A stretch of 64,000 bases of DNA. It comes from Mesoaciditoga sp. (lineage in GTDB: Bacteria > Thermotogota > Thermotogae > Mesoaciditogales > Mesoaciditogaceae). The translations under genes were made by a program, and so were the position numbers. Under the pieces are notes generated by a model, which ran no database searches, had not been told where the DNA came from, and was given only the letters and a program-made list of their open reading frames with translations. Numbering within the stretch: the first letter of the stretch is position 1; every line of letters starts with the position of its first letter. The DNA is taken from NCBI GenBank assembly GCA_015489955.1, contig WFYR01000114.1, positions 1 to 64,000 on the forward strand. The letters run 5' to 3'. Below, one piece after another: positions 35,847 through 44,348 of the stretch.

Positions 35847-36578
35847 ATGGAATTCATAAGGTATATACGCATACTTGTGGCATTTTTACTTTACATGCTT
35901 TACGCGCCATTTTTTACCAGAAAAGCCTCACGCTTAAAAGGGGAAGAGAAAGAAAAGTACATAACATTTCACGTTGAAAGATGGGGAAGGCGAGCTTTTA
36001 AGTGGGCAAAAAGCGAAGTTACAATTTTGGGAAGAGAAAACATTCCAAAAGAAGGACCTTACATAATTGTCGCTAATCATAGAAGTATGTTAGACATTTC
36101 CTTAATTCAAGGATACATAAATCCTCATGCTGGCTTCATAGCAAAGAAAGAACTCGATAAATTCTTTACCATCGGAGATTTTTTGAGAGTACTTGGGGGT
36201 GAACTAATAGATAGAAATAACCCAAGAGACGCAATAGAAGCCATATCAAGGTTGATAAAAAGAATGCAAGAAGAAAGACAGGTAGTAGCCATATTTCCAG
36301 AAGGAACAAGAAGTGTAGACAGAAAAGTTCACGAATTCAAAGCAGGTTCTATGAAGATCATACTCAAATCCAAGGTACCAGTCCTTCCAATAGCAATAGT
36401 GGGTACAGATCGTTCAATGCCAAAAGGTACTTTCTACATAAAAAAAGCGAAGATCATAGCTTCGGTGCTTCCTTTAATTCAACCAAAAGAGTTTGAAGGA
36501 ATGAAATCACCTCAGCTGGCAGATTTTCTTCGCAACGTTATAGCAGAAGAAGTGGAAAGGATCGAAGGAGGTGAATAA
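35847..36578 (+). CDS. plsC: 1-acyl-sn-glycerol-3-phosphate acyltransferase
   Basis: PlsC acylates lysophosphatidic acid to phosphatidic acid in membrane lipid synthesis. The 243-residue protein has an N-terminal membrane helix, the catalytic NHRSMLDI (H-x4-D) motif, the FPEGTRS substrate motif and VPVLPIAIVG. A GAGGTGAAAG ribosome site precedes the ATG. Its end is coupled to the DUF151 gene (the ribosome site GGAGG of that gene lies in the last plsC codons). Confidence 0.92.
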   Translation: MEFIRYIRILVAFLLYMLYAPFFTRKASRLKGEEKEKYITFHVERWGRRAFKWAKSEVTILGRENIPKEGPYIIVANHRSMLDISLIQGYINPHAGFIAKKELDKFFTIGDFLRVLGGELIDRNNPRDAIEAISRLIKRMQEERQVVAIFPEGTRSVDRKVHEFKAGSMKIILKSKVPVLPIAIVGTDRSMPKGTFYIKKAKIIASVLPLIQPKEFEGMKSPQLADFLRNVIAEEVERIEGGE

Positions 36579-36579
36579 A

Positions 36580-37128
36580 TTGCTTAGAGAGCTAAAAATA
36601 AAGGCTTTAATGTTAGATAGAAATCACAACACGCCAGTTGTCATCCTTGAAATAGAAAAGAGTTCGATGGTATTACCGATATGGATAGGCTCGTGCGAAG
36701 CGATGGCACTTTCGTTGGCACTTGAAAACACCGACTTTCCACGTCCACTCACACACGATCTTTTGTTAAACACTATAGAGGCATTAGACGCACAGGTTGT
36801 AAAAGTTGTGATCGATTCTCTAAAAGAAAACACTTACTACGCCAAGCTCATGTTGAAAGATTTGGCTTACGCAGAAATAGAAGATGATCCGGCTTCCATA
36901 ATAGAAATCGATTGTAGACCTTCAGATGCGATAGTCATAGCCGCTAAAAAGCACGTCCCAATTTTCACAACAGATGAAGTCATAATCGAGGGTGGAGTAA
37001 AGATGGAAGATTCCACTTCAAAAGATGAAAAAGAGAAATTCAAAGACTTCGTAGAACACCTTAAAATAGACGATTTCAAAAATTACTTTCAAAATAGCAG
37101 GGGAGAAAACGATGAAAGTAACGAATGA
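36580..37128 (+). CDS. DUF151 bifunctional nuclease family protein
   Basis: A 182-residue protein of the DUF151/BFN family, whose plant member has DNase and RNase activity and whose Thermotoga member has a known fold. It shows VVILEIEKSSMVLPIWIG, the H-x-L motif in PLTHDLLL and EIDCRPSDAIVIA. I chose TTG 36580, eight bases after GGAGG; the in-frame GTG at 36571 overlaps that site. The C-terminal 40 residues are charged and contain a UVR-like EKEKFKDFVEHLK helix. It overlaps the next gene by 17 bases. Confidence 0.87.
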   Translation: MLRELKIKALMLDRNHNTPVVILEIEKSSMVLPIWIGSCEAMALSLALENTDFPRPLTHDLLLNTIEALDAQVVKVVIDSLKENTYYAKLMLKDLAYAEIEDDPASIIEIDCRPSDAIVIAAKKHVPIFTTDEVIIEGGVKMEDSTSKDEKEKFKDFVEHLKIDDFKNYFQNSRGENDESNE

Positions 37129-37924
37129 AACTTTGAGAGAGTTCGTTCTCTCAATGGATATGAATTCCACTCTCAAAAAAGCCGCCATTTACACTTTAAC
37201 CTTACCCGGAAAGAGATTAAGACCAACTCTTTTACTCGCAAGTGCAAAGGACTTCGGAGTTGACGAAAGAGATGCCTTAAAGGCGGCTGTGGCAATTGAA
37301 ATGATGCACGCCGCGTCTTTGATTCATGATGATCTTCCAGCAATAGACAATGACGGCTACAGAAGAGGAAAGCCATCGAATCACGTTGTCTTTGGAGAGA
37401 ATTTTGCCATATTGGCGGGAGATTTTTTATTTGCAAAAGCATTAGATTTGTGCAACGAAATAGGAAATACACATCTTTCTGAAGCCTTCTCTAAAACGCT
37501 TTTAGAGCTTATCGATGGGGAAGCTCGCGATGTTTTTCTCGAAAAAAAGAGTGTTGAAGTCGATGAAATACTCAAAATGTATAGAAAAAAGACAGGCGCG
37601 CTATTCGCATTTGCCTTTTCATTTGGTCCAAGAATGAGCGGCAAGGTGGTGAAAAAGTACGAAGAAGCAGGATATTTTTTTGGACTTAGTTTTCAAATTT
37701 TGGATGATGTACTCGACTTAACATCAACATTTGAAAAGATGGGAAAAACTCCTCATAAAGATGATAAGCAGCAAAAATCAACGCTTGTCAGCAAGATTGG
37801 ACTTGAAGATTCTAAAAAATACGCCGATACTCTTTATGGAGAAGTGATCGAAAGGATAAAAGATTCTCCAAATCTTTTAGAAGAAGTCAAAAAAGTGAAA
37901 ACGTTGTTAGAGGGAAAGATATGA
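37112..37924 (+). CDS. ispA: Short-chain polyprenyl diphosphate synthase
   Basis: A 270-residue trans-prenyltransferase joining IPP to allylic diphosphates (farnesyl or geranylgeranyl diphosphate). It has the first aspartate-rich motif DDLPAID preceded by MMHAASLIH, the substrate KRLRP motif, and the second motif DDVLD followed by GKTPHKDDKQQKSTL, a pattern common to bacterial FPP/GGPP synthases. The exact chain length cannot be fixed. It draws on the MEP pathway represented here by ispD. It overlaps the next gene by four bases. Confidence 0.9.
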   Translation: MKVTNETLREFVLSMDMNSTLKKAAIYTLTLPGKRLRPTLLLASAKDFGVDERDALKAAVAIEMMHAASLIHDDLPAIDNDGYRRGKPSNHVVFGENFAILAGDFLFAKALDLCNEIGNTHLSEAFSKTLLELIDGEARDVFLEKKSVEVDEILKMYRKKTGALFAFAFSFGPRMSGKVVKKYEEAGYFFGLSFQILDDVLDLTSTFEKMGKTPHKDDKQQKSTLVSKIGLEDSKKYADTLYGEVIERIKDSPNLLEEVKKVKTLLEGKI

Positions 37925-40314
37925 AAATTCCAAAATTCAAAGCGAAAATGCCAAAATTATCTTTTTTATCTAAATTCATTCCCAAAAAAATCTTCAAAAA
38001 TAAGATCCTTCTAATCTCAACTGTAAGCGTAATAGTTGTGGTAATAGGAATTTTCATTTACTTTTCTATGAGACCAAAGACACCCAAAAAAATCATCTTG
38101 CCAGCAGAAGTACAATCACCAGAAGGCGCACTTGAGAGAGGGGACTACGCTGTAATAACGCCTATTTCATCTTCCACCTCTGATTACACTTCCGCAGAGG
38201 TGGCCGCGAGCTTTATAGGAACTATGTACAATCTTCATTGGAAAAGCGGCCTGGATACGATGTCAAGAGCACCCATCCACGTTTGGATACCAATTCCCTC
38301 AAATTATTACTTTGGTCAAAACGCCGCCAATGTCCAGGCTGTCGAGTTGATAGACGGATTGCCATACACTCTGTATGGTGGACAGATACGTACGAAAAAC
38401 GGAAGAAGTTATTTGGAATGTGTAACTTATTTTCCGGGCATAGTGGGATTGGTTTTGACAAGTTCTAAATCCGAATATGGAATAAACCTTGTGAGGAAGG
38501 TAAGCGATAATTCTCCAAATCTCATAATAATACCCGGGAGTAATATGAACTTCACTGGCAACATTCCCGGTACCACGCAAAACATATGGGCAGAAAATTT
38601 TCCAAATTACAACATTTACGTTTTCAACTATCCCCTCGTAAATCCGCGTTCGTTGTCAACAACGGAAAAAATTATGAATTACTTTTCCAAGACCGGAAGT
38701 ACAAGTTACGTTCAATACACGGCAAATAATTTTGCAGCGCTCGCTAGTACAATAAAAGGAGATGTTTACATAATAGCTCAAGGCATAGGAGGACTTATAG
38801 CAAGGGAAGCAGTTCAAGAGCAAAAAGTCATGGCAAAAAAAGTTATACTGTTTGATACGCCAAATAAGGGGACTTCTTTTGCATCTTCATACATGTTGAG
38901 CAATCTTTACAATGCCGGCGACGTATTTATAAGCAGAGAACTTCAGGTTCCCCGAAGAACAGCTGATTATGTTATGAACATGTCCATTTCGTACTTAAGG
39001 CTGTTGAATTTCTTTGCACAGGATGTGGCGCCAAATTCGACATTTTTAATTCATTTGAATTCAAAAAAAACTCCGAAAGAAGTTACTTTTATTTCCATAA
39101 CTGGTACGGAACCAAACGCTGTAATACCTTCTTCCAAAAAAATGGAAGAATTCTTCCCACAATTGGTGCCAAAAGATGGAGATGGAGTTGTTTCCGTTAA
39201 AAGTGCTTTAAGCTTTGGAAGCAAAAAGTACGAATTTCCGTACTCATTCTACGATATCTTTGCACATAAAGAAGTACAGAAATTGGTAAAAGGCTTGCTA
39301 TCAAACTCTAATTCTTCTTTTGAAGAGGAAAAGTTCACGCCAGATCATTTCAAAGAAACCAAAAAATCCACTCCGGCAACGAAGGAAATCGTTCATGCTC
39401 GAGTTAAAACTCATATTTACCTATCAAATGGGGACTACTATTTGAAAAATCCAAGCAAAGGGCTTTTCCTTGTCAAAAACTACTACATTTCAATTCCACG
39501 AGTTTCTAAAATAATGGGAGTAAAAGATGGAGTTTATATGGTGTCTCCAAATGAAGCGTATTTCATGTCAATAGGCGGATATCAGCCAATATACAAAGGA
39601 AAAATATCTTTCACAAATGTTTACAATGGAAAGATGTATTTGACAACACCAATGGGTCAGATTCTTGAATTCAACGGAAAAATGTCAAAGTTGAAAGGTA
39701 CCATACCGCGTGATGAAGATTATCAGTGTGTTTTTCCAACGGATAAGTACATTTACGCTCTTATAAACAGCGCAACGGAAACCATTTTCAAAAACGTAAC
39801 CAATAACTCTACTATTTTGTCCATTCCAGGAAAAAACGCGATTTTAAGGTATTTTCCCCAACTCAACGAATTTGCAATAGCAACAGACAAGTACATTGCC
39901 CTTTACAACCTCACAGCTCACGTTGGCAACTTTTTTGAAAAGATAAGCTCTTTGACAAAAGAAATAGGATTCAAATCCGATCAAGCCATTAAGATAAATT
40001 CCATTTACGTGAATGGAGATTTGGTCTACATTTTATCATCCAATTACATTTTGATAGCGGTGGACGTAAACACACACAAAGCTCAAATAATAGGGAATCA
40101 AAATATTGGAAACTTAAAGCTAATTTCCAACGGCAATATCTTAATTGTTGTTGGTGAAAGGACTTTGAACTTTTACGATATGAAAAACAGGGTAAGAATC
40201 CCAATCTATCAATTGATAAGTGGCGCATTAGATGCAACAAAATGGAACAACTCAATTCTTCTCCTTTGCGATAAGGAGGGAAAATATGAAATTGAAGGAT
40301 ATGTTCAAAAATAA
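37921..40314 (+). CDS. Membrane-anchored alpha/beta-hydrolase-like protein with altered nucleophile elbow
   Basis: I cannot name this gene. The 797-residue product has a basic, lysine-rich N-terminus and one membrane helix (about residues 33-50). The extracytoplasmic part has a lipase-like region: NLIIIPGSN strand, elbow AQGIGG (286-291) where GHSMGG would be expected, DTPNKGTSF (312-320), an acidic PKDGDGVVSV (around D421) and FAHKEV (H449). The elbow serine is replaced by G288, so ordinary hydrolysis is unlikely. Residues about 520-797 look like beta-propeller strands. It is coupled to the prenyl synthase upstream and the TPR protein downstream. Confidence 0.6.
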   Translation: MKIPKFKAKMPKLSFLSKFIPKKIFKNKILLISTVSVIVVVIGIFIYFSMRPKTPKKIILPAEVQSPEGALERGDYAVITPISSSTSDYTSAEVAASFIGTMYNLHWKSGLDTMSRAPIHVWIPIPSNYYFGQNAANVQAVELIDGLPYTLYGGQIRTKNGRSYLECVTYFPGIVGLVLTSSKSEYGINLVRKVSDNSPNLIIIPGSNMNFTGNIPGTTQNIWAENFPNYNIYVFNYPLVNPRSLSTTEKIMNYFSKTGSTSYVQYTANNFAALASTIKGDVYIIAQGIGGLIAREAVQEQKVMAKKVILFDTPNKGTSFASSYMLSNLYNAGDVFISRELQVPRRTADYVMNMSISYLRLLNFFAQDVAPNSTFLIHLNSKKTPKEVTFISITGTEPNAVIPSSKKMEEFFPQLVPKDGDGVVSVKSALSFGSKKYEFPYSFYDIFAHKEVQKLVKGLLSNSNSSFEEEKFTPDHFKETKKSTPATKEIVHARVKTHIYLSNGDYYLKNPSKGLFLVKNYYISIPRVSKIMGVKDGVYMVSPNEAYFMSIGGYQPIYKGKISFTNVYNGKMYLTTPMGQILEFNGKMSKLKGTIPRDEDYQCVFPTDKYIYALINSATETIFKNVTNNSTILSIPGKNAILRYFPQLNEFAIATDKYIALYNLTAHVGNFFEKISSLTKEIGFKSDQAIKINSIYVNGDLVYILSSNYILIAVDVNTHKAQIIGNQNIGNLKLISNGNILIVVGERTLNFYDMKNRVRIPIYQLISGALDATKWNNSILLLCDKEGKYEIEGYVQK

Positions 40315-41113
40315 GATACTTTGGTGGTTGTTGATAGCTTTAACGCTCTTTTCAGTCATCGCAGTGGCAGGTAGCAACAGCAACTACTATTACACTCAAG
40401 GTGTTCTTGCTTTCAACGCAGGAGATTACGCTCAAGCAGAGAAGTATTTGAAAACGGCTTTGATGCTCAATCCCGCCTTAGAAAACAATTCAGATGTTAA
40501 GTACATGATAGGTCTAAGCGCTTGGTACGCTGGAGATATGGTAACGGCAAGGGCCTACCTTCCAAACGAACATTTTACAGCTTTTTCAACATCAACAAAA
40601 AGTAGAGAGCGCAATTTGGTAGCAGAGATTGCAAGGTGGGAAAGCAGAAGCTCGGAGATAATAAATCTTGAAAACCAATCAAAGAAGAAAAAAGTGTCGA
40701 AGGGAATGGAATTCCTTATATTCTCATCTTTTTTAATTTTAACTTTAGGTGGATTTTACGGATACAAATACCTGAAACATAGAAAGAAAAAGGTTAAAGT
40801 GTCGGCGCCTCAAGAAGAAGAAACGCTTGACGATCTTTCGTTCAACGTTGAAGAAGGCACACCACCATCTCCTTCACCAGAGGAAAAAATAGAAATGCCC
40901 CTTGATACTCCAAATGAAGAAGATATAAAGATGAAACTTCAAAATCTTTTAAAAGAGGATTTCACAAATAAAGAAGAAAAGATACAACTTATGGAAGATC
41001 CTGAAGAAATTATAAATAAAATTGGCAAAGAAGCAACACAAGAAGAAATCTTAGAAGTGGAAGAGGCCGTTCATGAGCTTTTGTCAAGAAAAGAAGAGAA
41101 ATCTGCAACATAG
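40286..41113 (+). CDS. Two-helix membrane protein with TPR motif and acidic tail
   Basis: I do not recognise a named family. The 275-residue product has an N-terminal membrane segment (WWLLIALTLFSVIAVAG), an external TPR-like stretch (YYTQGVLAFNAGDYAQAEKY and following), a second membrane helix near residue 155, a basic KHRKKKVKV patch and a glutamate-rich cytoplasmic tail of about 100 residues. ATG 40286 is chosen, preceded by AAGGAGGG inside the end of the upstream gene (29-base overlap). This coupling suggests the two proteins act together in the envelope. The 3' end overlaps ybeY on the other strand by 43 bases. Confidence 0.7.
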   Translation: MKLKDMFKNKILWWLLIALTLFSVIAVAGSNSNYYYTQGVLAFNAGDYAQAEKYLKTALMLNPALENNSDVKYMIGLSAWYAGDMVTARAYLPNEHFTAFSTSTKSRERNLVAEIARWESRSSEIINLENQSKKKKVSKGMEFLIFSSFLILTLGGFYGYKYLKHRKKKVKVSAPQEEETLDDLSFNVEEGTPPSPSPEEKIEMPLDTPNEEDIKMKLQNLLKEDFTNKEEKIQLMEDPEEIINKIGKEATQEEILEVEEAVHELLSRKEEKSAT

Positions 41114-41499
41114 CGCTCTTGCACTTCAAACATCTTTTTTGCTTCCCCTTCATCTTTTTCATGGTCATATCCTAAAAGATGCAGAATGCCGTGAACACAT
41201 ACTCTTATGAGTTCTTCTTGAAATGAAACTCCAAAGTATTCGGCATTTTCTTGAACATATTGTGGACAAATGTATATCTCTCCTAAGAAATTGGGCATCC
41301 CTCCTTCAAATGAAAGAACATCCGTGGGTTCTTCTTTTCCACGATAAAGGTTGTACTTTGACATTTCATCTATTCCGACAAATATGATGTTAAGGTTTCC
41401 ATCTTTTTTTTCTTTTTCCAAAACGAAATTACATAATTTTTTGAATAATTCAAAGTCAACGTTCATCTTTTGAGCATTGAACACCTCACATTTTCGCAA
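41071..41499 (-). CDS. ybeY: Endoribonuclease YbeY
   Basis: YbeY is a zinc metallo-RNase acting in 16S rRNA maturation and ribosome quality control. The 142-residue protein has the diagnostic HGILHLLGYDHE (H-x3-H-x5-H) zinc site and TDVLSFEGG. A TTG at 41499 is the probable start, overlapping the preceding gene by 14 bases; later in-frame GTG and ATG codons are possible. It completes a phoH-pgpH-ybeY order, and PhoH (YbeZ) is a known functional partner of YbeY. Its end overlaps the convergent TPR gene. Confidence 0.92.
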   Translation of the reverse strand: MRKCEVFNAQKMNVDFELFKKLCNFVLEKEKKDGNLNIIFVGIDEMSKYNLYRGKEEPTDVLSFEGGMPNFLGEIYICPQYVQENAEYFGVSFQEELIRVCVHGILHLLGYDHEKDEGEAKKMFEVQERYVADFSSFLDKSS

Positions 41500-42883
41500 G
41501 CTTGATCACCCTTTCCACTTCTTTCGGATTTTTAGGATACTCTATTCTGTTTTTATACATAGCTGAAAGCACTTTTGAAAATTCCTCAACGATCTGATCT
41601 ATATCTTTCAAAGTTAAACCTGAGTCATCCAACTGCCTTTCGTTGTATATTCTGTTTACGATTTCCTCTATCATATTCCTTATCTTGGAAGGTGTTGGAG
41701 ACTTCAAAGATCTCACTGCCGCTTCACATGAATCTGCAAGCATCACTATGCCAGATTCTTTTGTCCTTGGCTTGGGCCCTGGATATCTAAAATCGTCTGG
41801 ACTGACATTCAAATTTTCAGACAAAGCCTTTTGATAGAAGAAAGAAACCATTCTCGTTCCGTGATGTTCTTTTATCATGTCTTCCACAAGAAGAGGTAAT
41901 CTGTACTTTTTTGAAAGTTCTTCACCGAACTTGACATGTGAAACCACGACAAAGTAATTCATCATTGGAGATATGGAATCATGTGGATTAACACCATGTT
42001 GATTCTCGGTAAAAAATTCTGGTCTTCTAATTTTTCCTATATCGTGAAAATACGGACCAACTCTTCCCAAAACGTAATTTGCTCCTATGCGCTGGGCTGC
42101 GTTCTCACACATGTTAGATAACACTACACTGTGGAAATAAGTGCCAGGCGCTTTTATGGACAGCTCTCTAAGTAAAGGGTGGCTTAAATTTCCAAGCTCT
42201 ATAAGCCCTATATCAGAATAAATCCTGGAAAGATATTCAACGTATGGTAATATTCCAACAGCCAAAAACATCGAAAAAAACGGATTCATTCCTCCAATTA
42301 TCAAATCCTTCAAATGAATTTGATACGGATAGAATCCAATTTCCAGACTTAAAAGCATGCTCGTTGTAATAATTAGACTCCACAAACTTGCTTTCGAAAA
42401 ATCAAAGCGTCTGACGAATTTCTTTGTTAAAAATACAGCTCCAATGGAACTGATAATGTATACAGCAAAGACGTTAAAGCTTCCATTCCCAACAACAGTT
42501 GCTACGGTTGAAAGGGTAACCGCCGCAGCCATGGCGCTCTCGTTTCCCATGATCACGGCTACCAGCAAAACACCAAAGAATACCGGCAAACCGTAAACAC
42601 CAAATAAGATATATCCAATCGGAAAAAGCGCAACGGTCAAAAATAGAATGGCCATGTAGGTCCAAAAGTACTCTATATGAATTTTAAACAGCTTCACCTG
42701 ATTATTTATCCATGAAAAACTCACTGAATTCGCTGCCATTATAAGAATGTAAGAACTGATCCAGGAAATATTCACGTCAAGAGAAAATCTTCCTTCAATT
42801 AGTAAAAGAAAAGGAATTATAAGGTAATAAAAGTACATTCTCTTTTTTTCAAATATCGTCTTTTTCAGATTCAAAATCCTCAT
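41486..42883 (-). CDS. Membrane HD-domain phosphohydrolase, PgpH-like, compact form
   Basis: This 465-residue protein has about seven membrane helices (residues 15-225) and a C-terminal cytoplasmic HD domain with GTYFHSVVLSNM, the HD pair in GPYFHDIGKIRRP and KEHHGTRMV. This is the 7TM-HD layout of PgpH, which hydrolyses c-di-AMP to pApA. The large extracellular 7TMR-HDED domain found in Firmicute PgpH (total about 700 residues) is missing; the helices begin within 15 residues of the start. The ATG at 42883 overlaps phoH by 35 bases; an ATG at 42838 is an alternative. DisA at 11387 would make its substrate. Confidence 0.85.
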   Translation of the reverse strand: MRILNLKKTIFEKKRMYFYYLIIPFLLLIEGRFSLDVNISWISSYILIMAANSVSFSWINNQVKLFKIHIEYFWTYMAILFLTVALFPIGYILFGVYGLPVFFGVLLVAVIMGNESAMAAAVTLSTVATVVGNGSFNVFAVYIISSIGAVFLTKKFVRRFDFSKASLWSLIITTSMLLSLEIGFYPYQIHLKDLIIGGMNPFFSMFLAVGILPYVEYLSRIYSDIGLIELGNLSHPLLRELSIKAPGTYFHSVVLSNMCENAAQRIGANYVLGRVGPYFHDIGKIRRPEFFTENQHGVNPHDSISPMMNYFVVVSHVKFGEELSKKYRLPLLVEDMIKEHHGTRMVSFFYQKALSENLNVSPDDFRYPGPKPRTKESGIVMLADSCEAAVRSLKSPTPSKIRNMIEEIVNRIYNERQLDDSGLTLKDIDQIVEEFSKVLSAMYKNRIEYPKNPKEVERVIKLAKM

Positions 42884-43778
42884 ACGCTTTTATTATCCTT
42901 TTAACCAATGGGTTTCGTACAACATCTTCTTTGTTCAAATAAACGAATTCTATCCCTTCTATTCCCTTCAAAATCTTGGCAGATTCCACCAACCCGGAAT
43001 CTTCTCTCTTTTCAAGATCGATCTGGGTAACGTCTCCTGTTATAACAGCTTTGGAGCCAAAGCCCATTCTTGTAAGAAACATCTTTAATTGCCCTCTTGT
43101 TGTATTTTGAGCTTCATCTAAAATAATGAATGCACTGTTCAAAGTTCTCCCTCTCATATAAGCAAGGGGGGCCACTTCTATTATGCTCTTTGAACGATAA
43201 TAATTAAATCGCTCAGGACTCATCATATCGAAAAGTGAATCGTACAAAGGTCTTAAGTAAGGATCAACCTTTTCCAACATGTCTCCCGGTAAAAAGCCTA
43301 ACTTTTCTCCCGCTTCTACCGCAGGTCTCACCAAAACTATTCTTTGCACTTCACCTCTTCTCAGCGCTTCCACGGCCATTGCCACTGCAAGATACGTTTT
43401 TCCAGTTCCTGCAGGACCTATGGCGAAGACCAGGTCGTTTTTTTGCATAGCCTCAATATAGCGTTTTTGACCGGCGGTTTTTGGAAAAACGCCAACTCCT
43501 TCTACTTTTATATTGTGATTTGCCCTTTCTCTTACATCAAATAGATCTCTCACATCGACGCTTCCCTCTTCCAACACTTTTTGCGTCATTTTCTTTAACA
43601 CGTCACTTACCCTTTTTACAGTTTCCTCTTCTCCTTTTAACCACAGCTCGTTATCAGAGAGCTTAACGTTAACGTTGAAGTACTTTCTTATGGCTTTCAA
43701 ATTGGAGTCATATTCACCTGTAAAAGCCACCAAATCAATCGTGGGTGGGATTTTAAAACGCGAAATGGTTTCCAGCAC
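42849..43778 (-). CDS. phoH: PhoH-like ATPase (YbeZ)
   Basis: A 309-residue cytoplasmic ATPase with Walker A GPAGTGKTYLA, RPAVEAGEKLGFLPGD, the Walker B-type FIILDEAQNT and TGDVTQIDL. The N-terminal third holds a KH-like or PhoH-N region. PhoH/YbeZ proteins bind RNA and partner with YbeY. The GTG start at 43778 lies about six bases after GGGGGTG. Its promoter (43810-43838) shares -35 bases with the opposite tRNA operon. Confidence 0.92.
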   Translation of the reverse strand: MLETISRFKIPPTIDLVAFTGEYDSNLKAIRKYFNVNVKLSDNELWLKGEEETVKRVSDVLKKMTQKVLEEGSVDVRDLFDVRERANHNIKVEGVGVFPKTAGQKRYIEAMQKNDLVFAIGPAGTGKTYLAVAMAVEALRRGEVQRIVLVRPAVEAGEKLGFLPGDMLEKVDPYLRPLYDSLFDMMSPERFNYYRSKSIIEVAPLAYMRGRTLNSAFIILDEAQNTTRGQLKMFLTRMGFGSKAVITGDVTQIDLEKREDSGLVESAKILKGIEGIEFVYLNKEDVVRNPLVKRIIKAYEDFESEKDDI

Positions 43779-43809
43779 AGTTCACCCCCATGCAAAATTC
43801 TTTACCATA

Positions 43810-43838
43810 AGTATAATACTTTATTCAAAACTTGACAA
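43810..43838 (-). promoter_or_regulatory. Promoter of the phoH-pgpH-ybeY operon
   Basis: On the minus strand TTGTCA (43838-43833) and TATACT (43815-43810) are separated by 17 bases, about 32 bases before the phoH GTG. The -35 box overlaps the -35 box of the divergent promoter by five bases. Confidence 0.75.
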
Positions 43839-43859
43839 GGGGGCATGCTATGTTATACA
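43832..43859 (+). promoter_or_regulatory. Promoter of the tRNA-rpmG-secE-nusG operon
   Basis: A perfect TTGACA (43832-43837) and TATACA (43854-43859) are separated by 16 bases. The first tRNA begins 13 bases after the -10 box. It stands back to back with the phoH promoter. Confidence 0.78.
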
Positions 43860-43872
43860 ATACAAATCGAGC

Positions 43873-43948
43873 GCCAGCGTAGCTCAGTTGGTAGAGCAAC
43901 TGATTTGTAATCAGTTGGTCGGGGGTTCGAGTCCCTTCGCTGGCTCCA
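43873..43948 (+). tRNA. tRNA-Thr (anticodon TGT)
   Basis: A complete cloverleaf has acceptor GCCAGCG/CGCTGGC, discriminator T and encoded CCA. Anticodon loop TTTGTAA gives TGT. It is the first gene of the operon leading to rpoBC. Confidence 0.96.
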
Positions 43949-43953
43949 AGGAT

Positions 43954-44040
43954 GGAGAGGTGCCCGAGTGGCCAATGGGGGCGGACTGTAAATCCGCTGG
44001 CGGATTGCCTTCGGTGGTTCAAATCCACCCCTCTCCACCA
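43954..44040 (+). tRNA. tRNA-Tyr (anticodon GTA)
   Basis: An 87-base tRNA with a long variable arm (class II), acceptor GGAGAGG/CCTCTCC, discriminator A and encoded CCA. Anticodon loop CTGTAAA gives GTA. It follows tRNA-Thr by five bases. Confidence 0.96.
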
Positions 44041-44087
44041 GATTTTTTTATTTTAGGTAGAGTTTTAATCGTTCAAGAGGTGGAAAA

Positions 44088-44246
44088 ATGGCAAAGAATA
44101 CGAAAAACTTCGTTACATTAGTGTGCACGGAGTGCAAATCCAGAAATTACGTCATCCGTAAGGGAAGGCAATCGAAGGAAAAGCTTCAAATAAACAAGTA
44201 CTGCCCCAAGTGTAAAAAGCACACCCTTCATAAAGAATCTAAATGA
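44088..44246 (+). CDS. rpmG: 50S ribosomal protein L33
   Basis: A 52-residue zinc-ribbon form of L33 with two CxxC pairs, CTECKS near residue 13 and CPKCKKH near residue 39. This is the C+ (zinc-binding) variant. A GAGGTGG ribosome site precedes the ATG at 44088. It sits between tRNA-Tyr and tRNA-Trp in an order common to Thermotogota and Firmicutes. The protein is small and easily missed by length cut-offs. Confidence 0.95.
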   Translation: MAKNTKNFVTLVCTECKSRNYVIRKGRQSKEKLQINKYCPKCKKHTLHKESK

Positions 44247-44254
44247 AAAAACGT

Positions 44255-44330
44255 AGGCCCGTAGCTCAATTGGCAGAGCACCGGTCTCCAAAACCGGGTG
44301 TTGCAGGTTCAAGTCCTGCCGGGCCTGCCA
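44255..44330 (+). tRNA. tRNA-Trp (anticodon CCA)
   Basis: A complete cloverleaf has acceptor AGGCCCG/CGGGCCT, discriminator G and encoded CCA. Anticodon loop CTCCAAA gives CCA. It lies eight bases after rpmG and 18 bases before secE. Confidence 0.96.
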
Positions 44331-44348
44331 TGTTAAGGGGTGAAAAAA

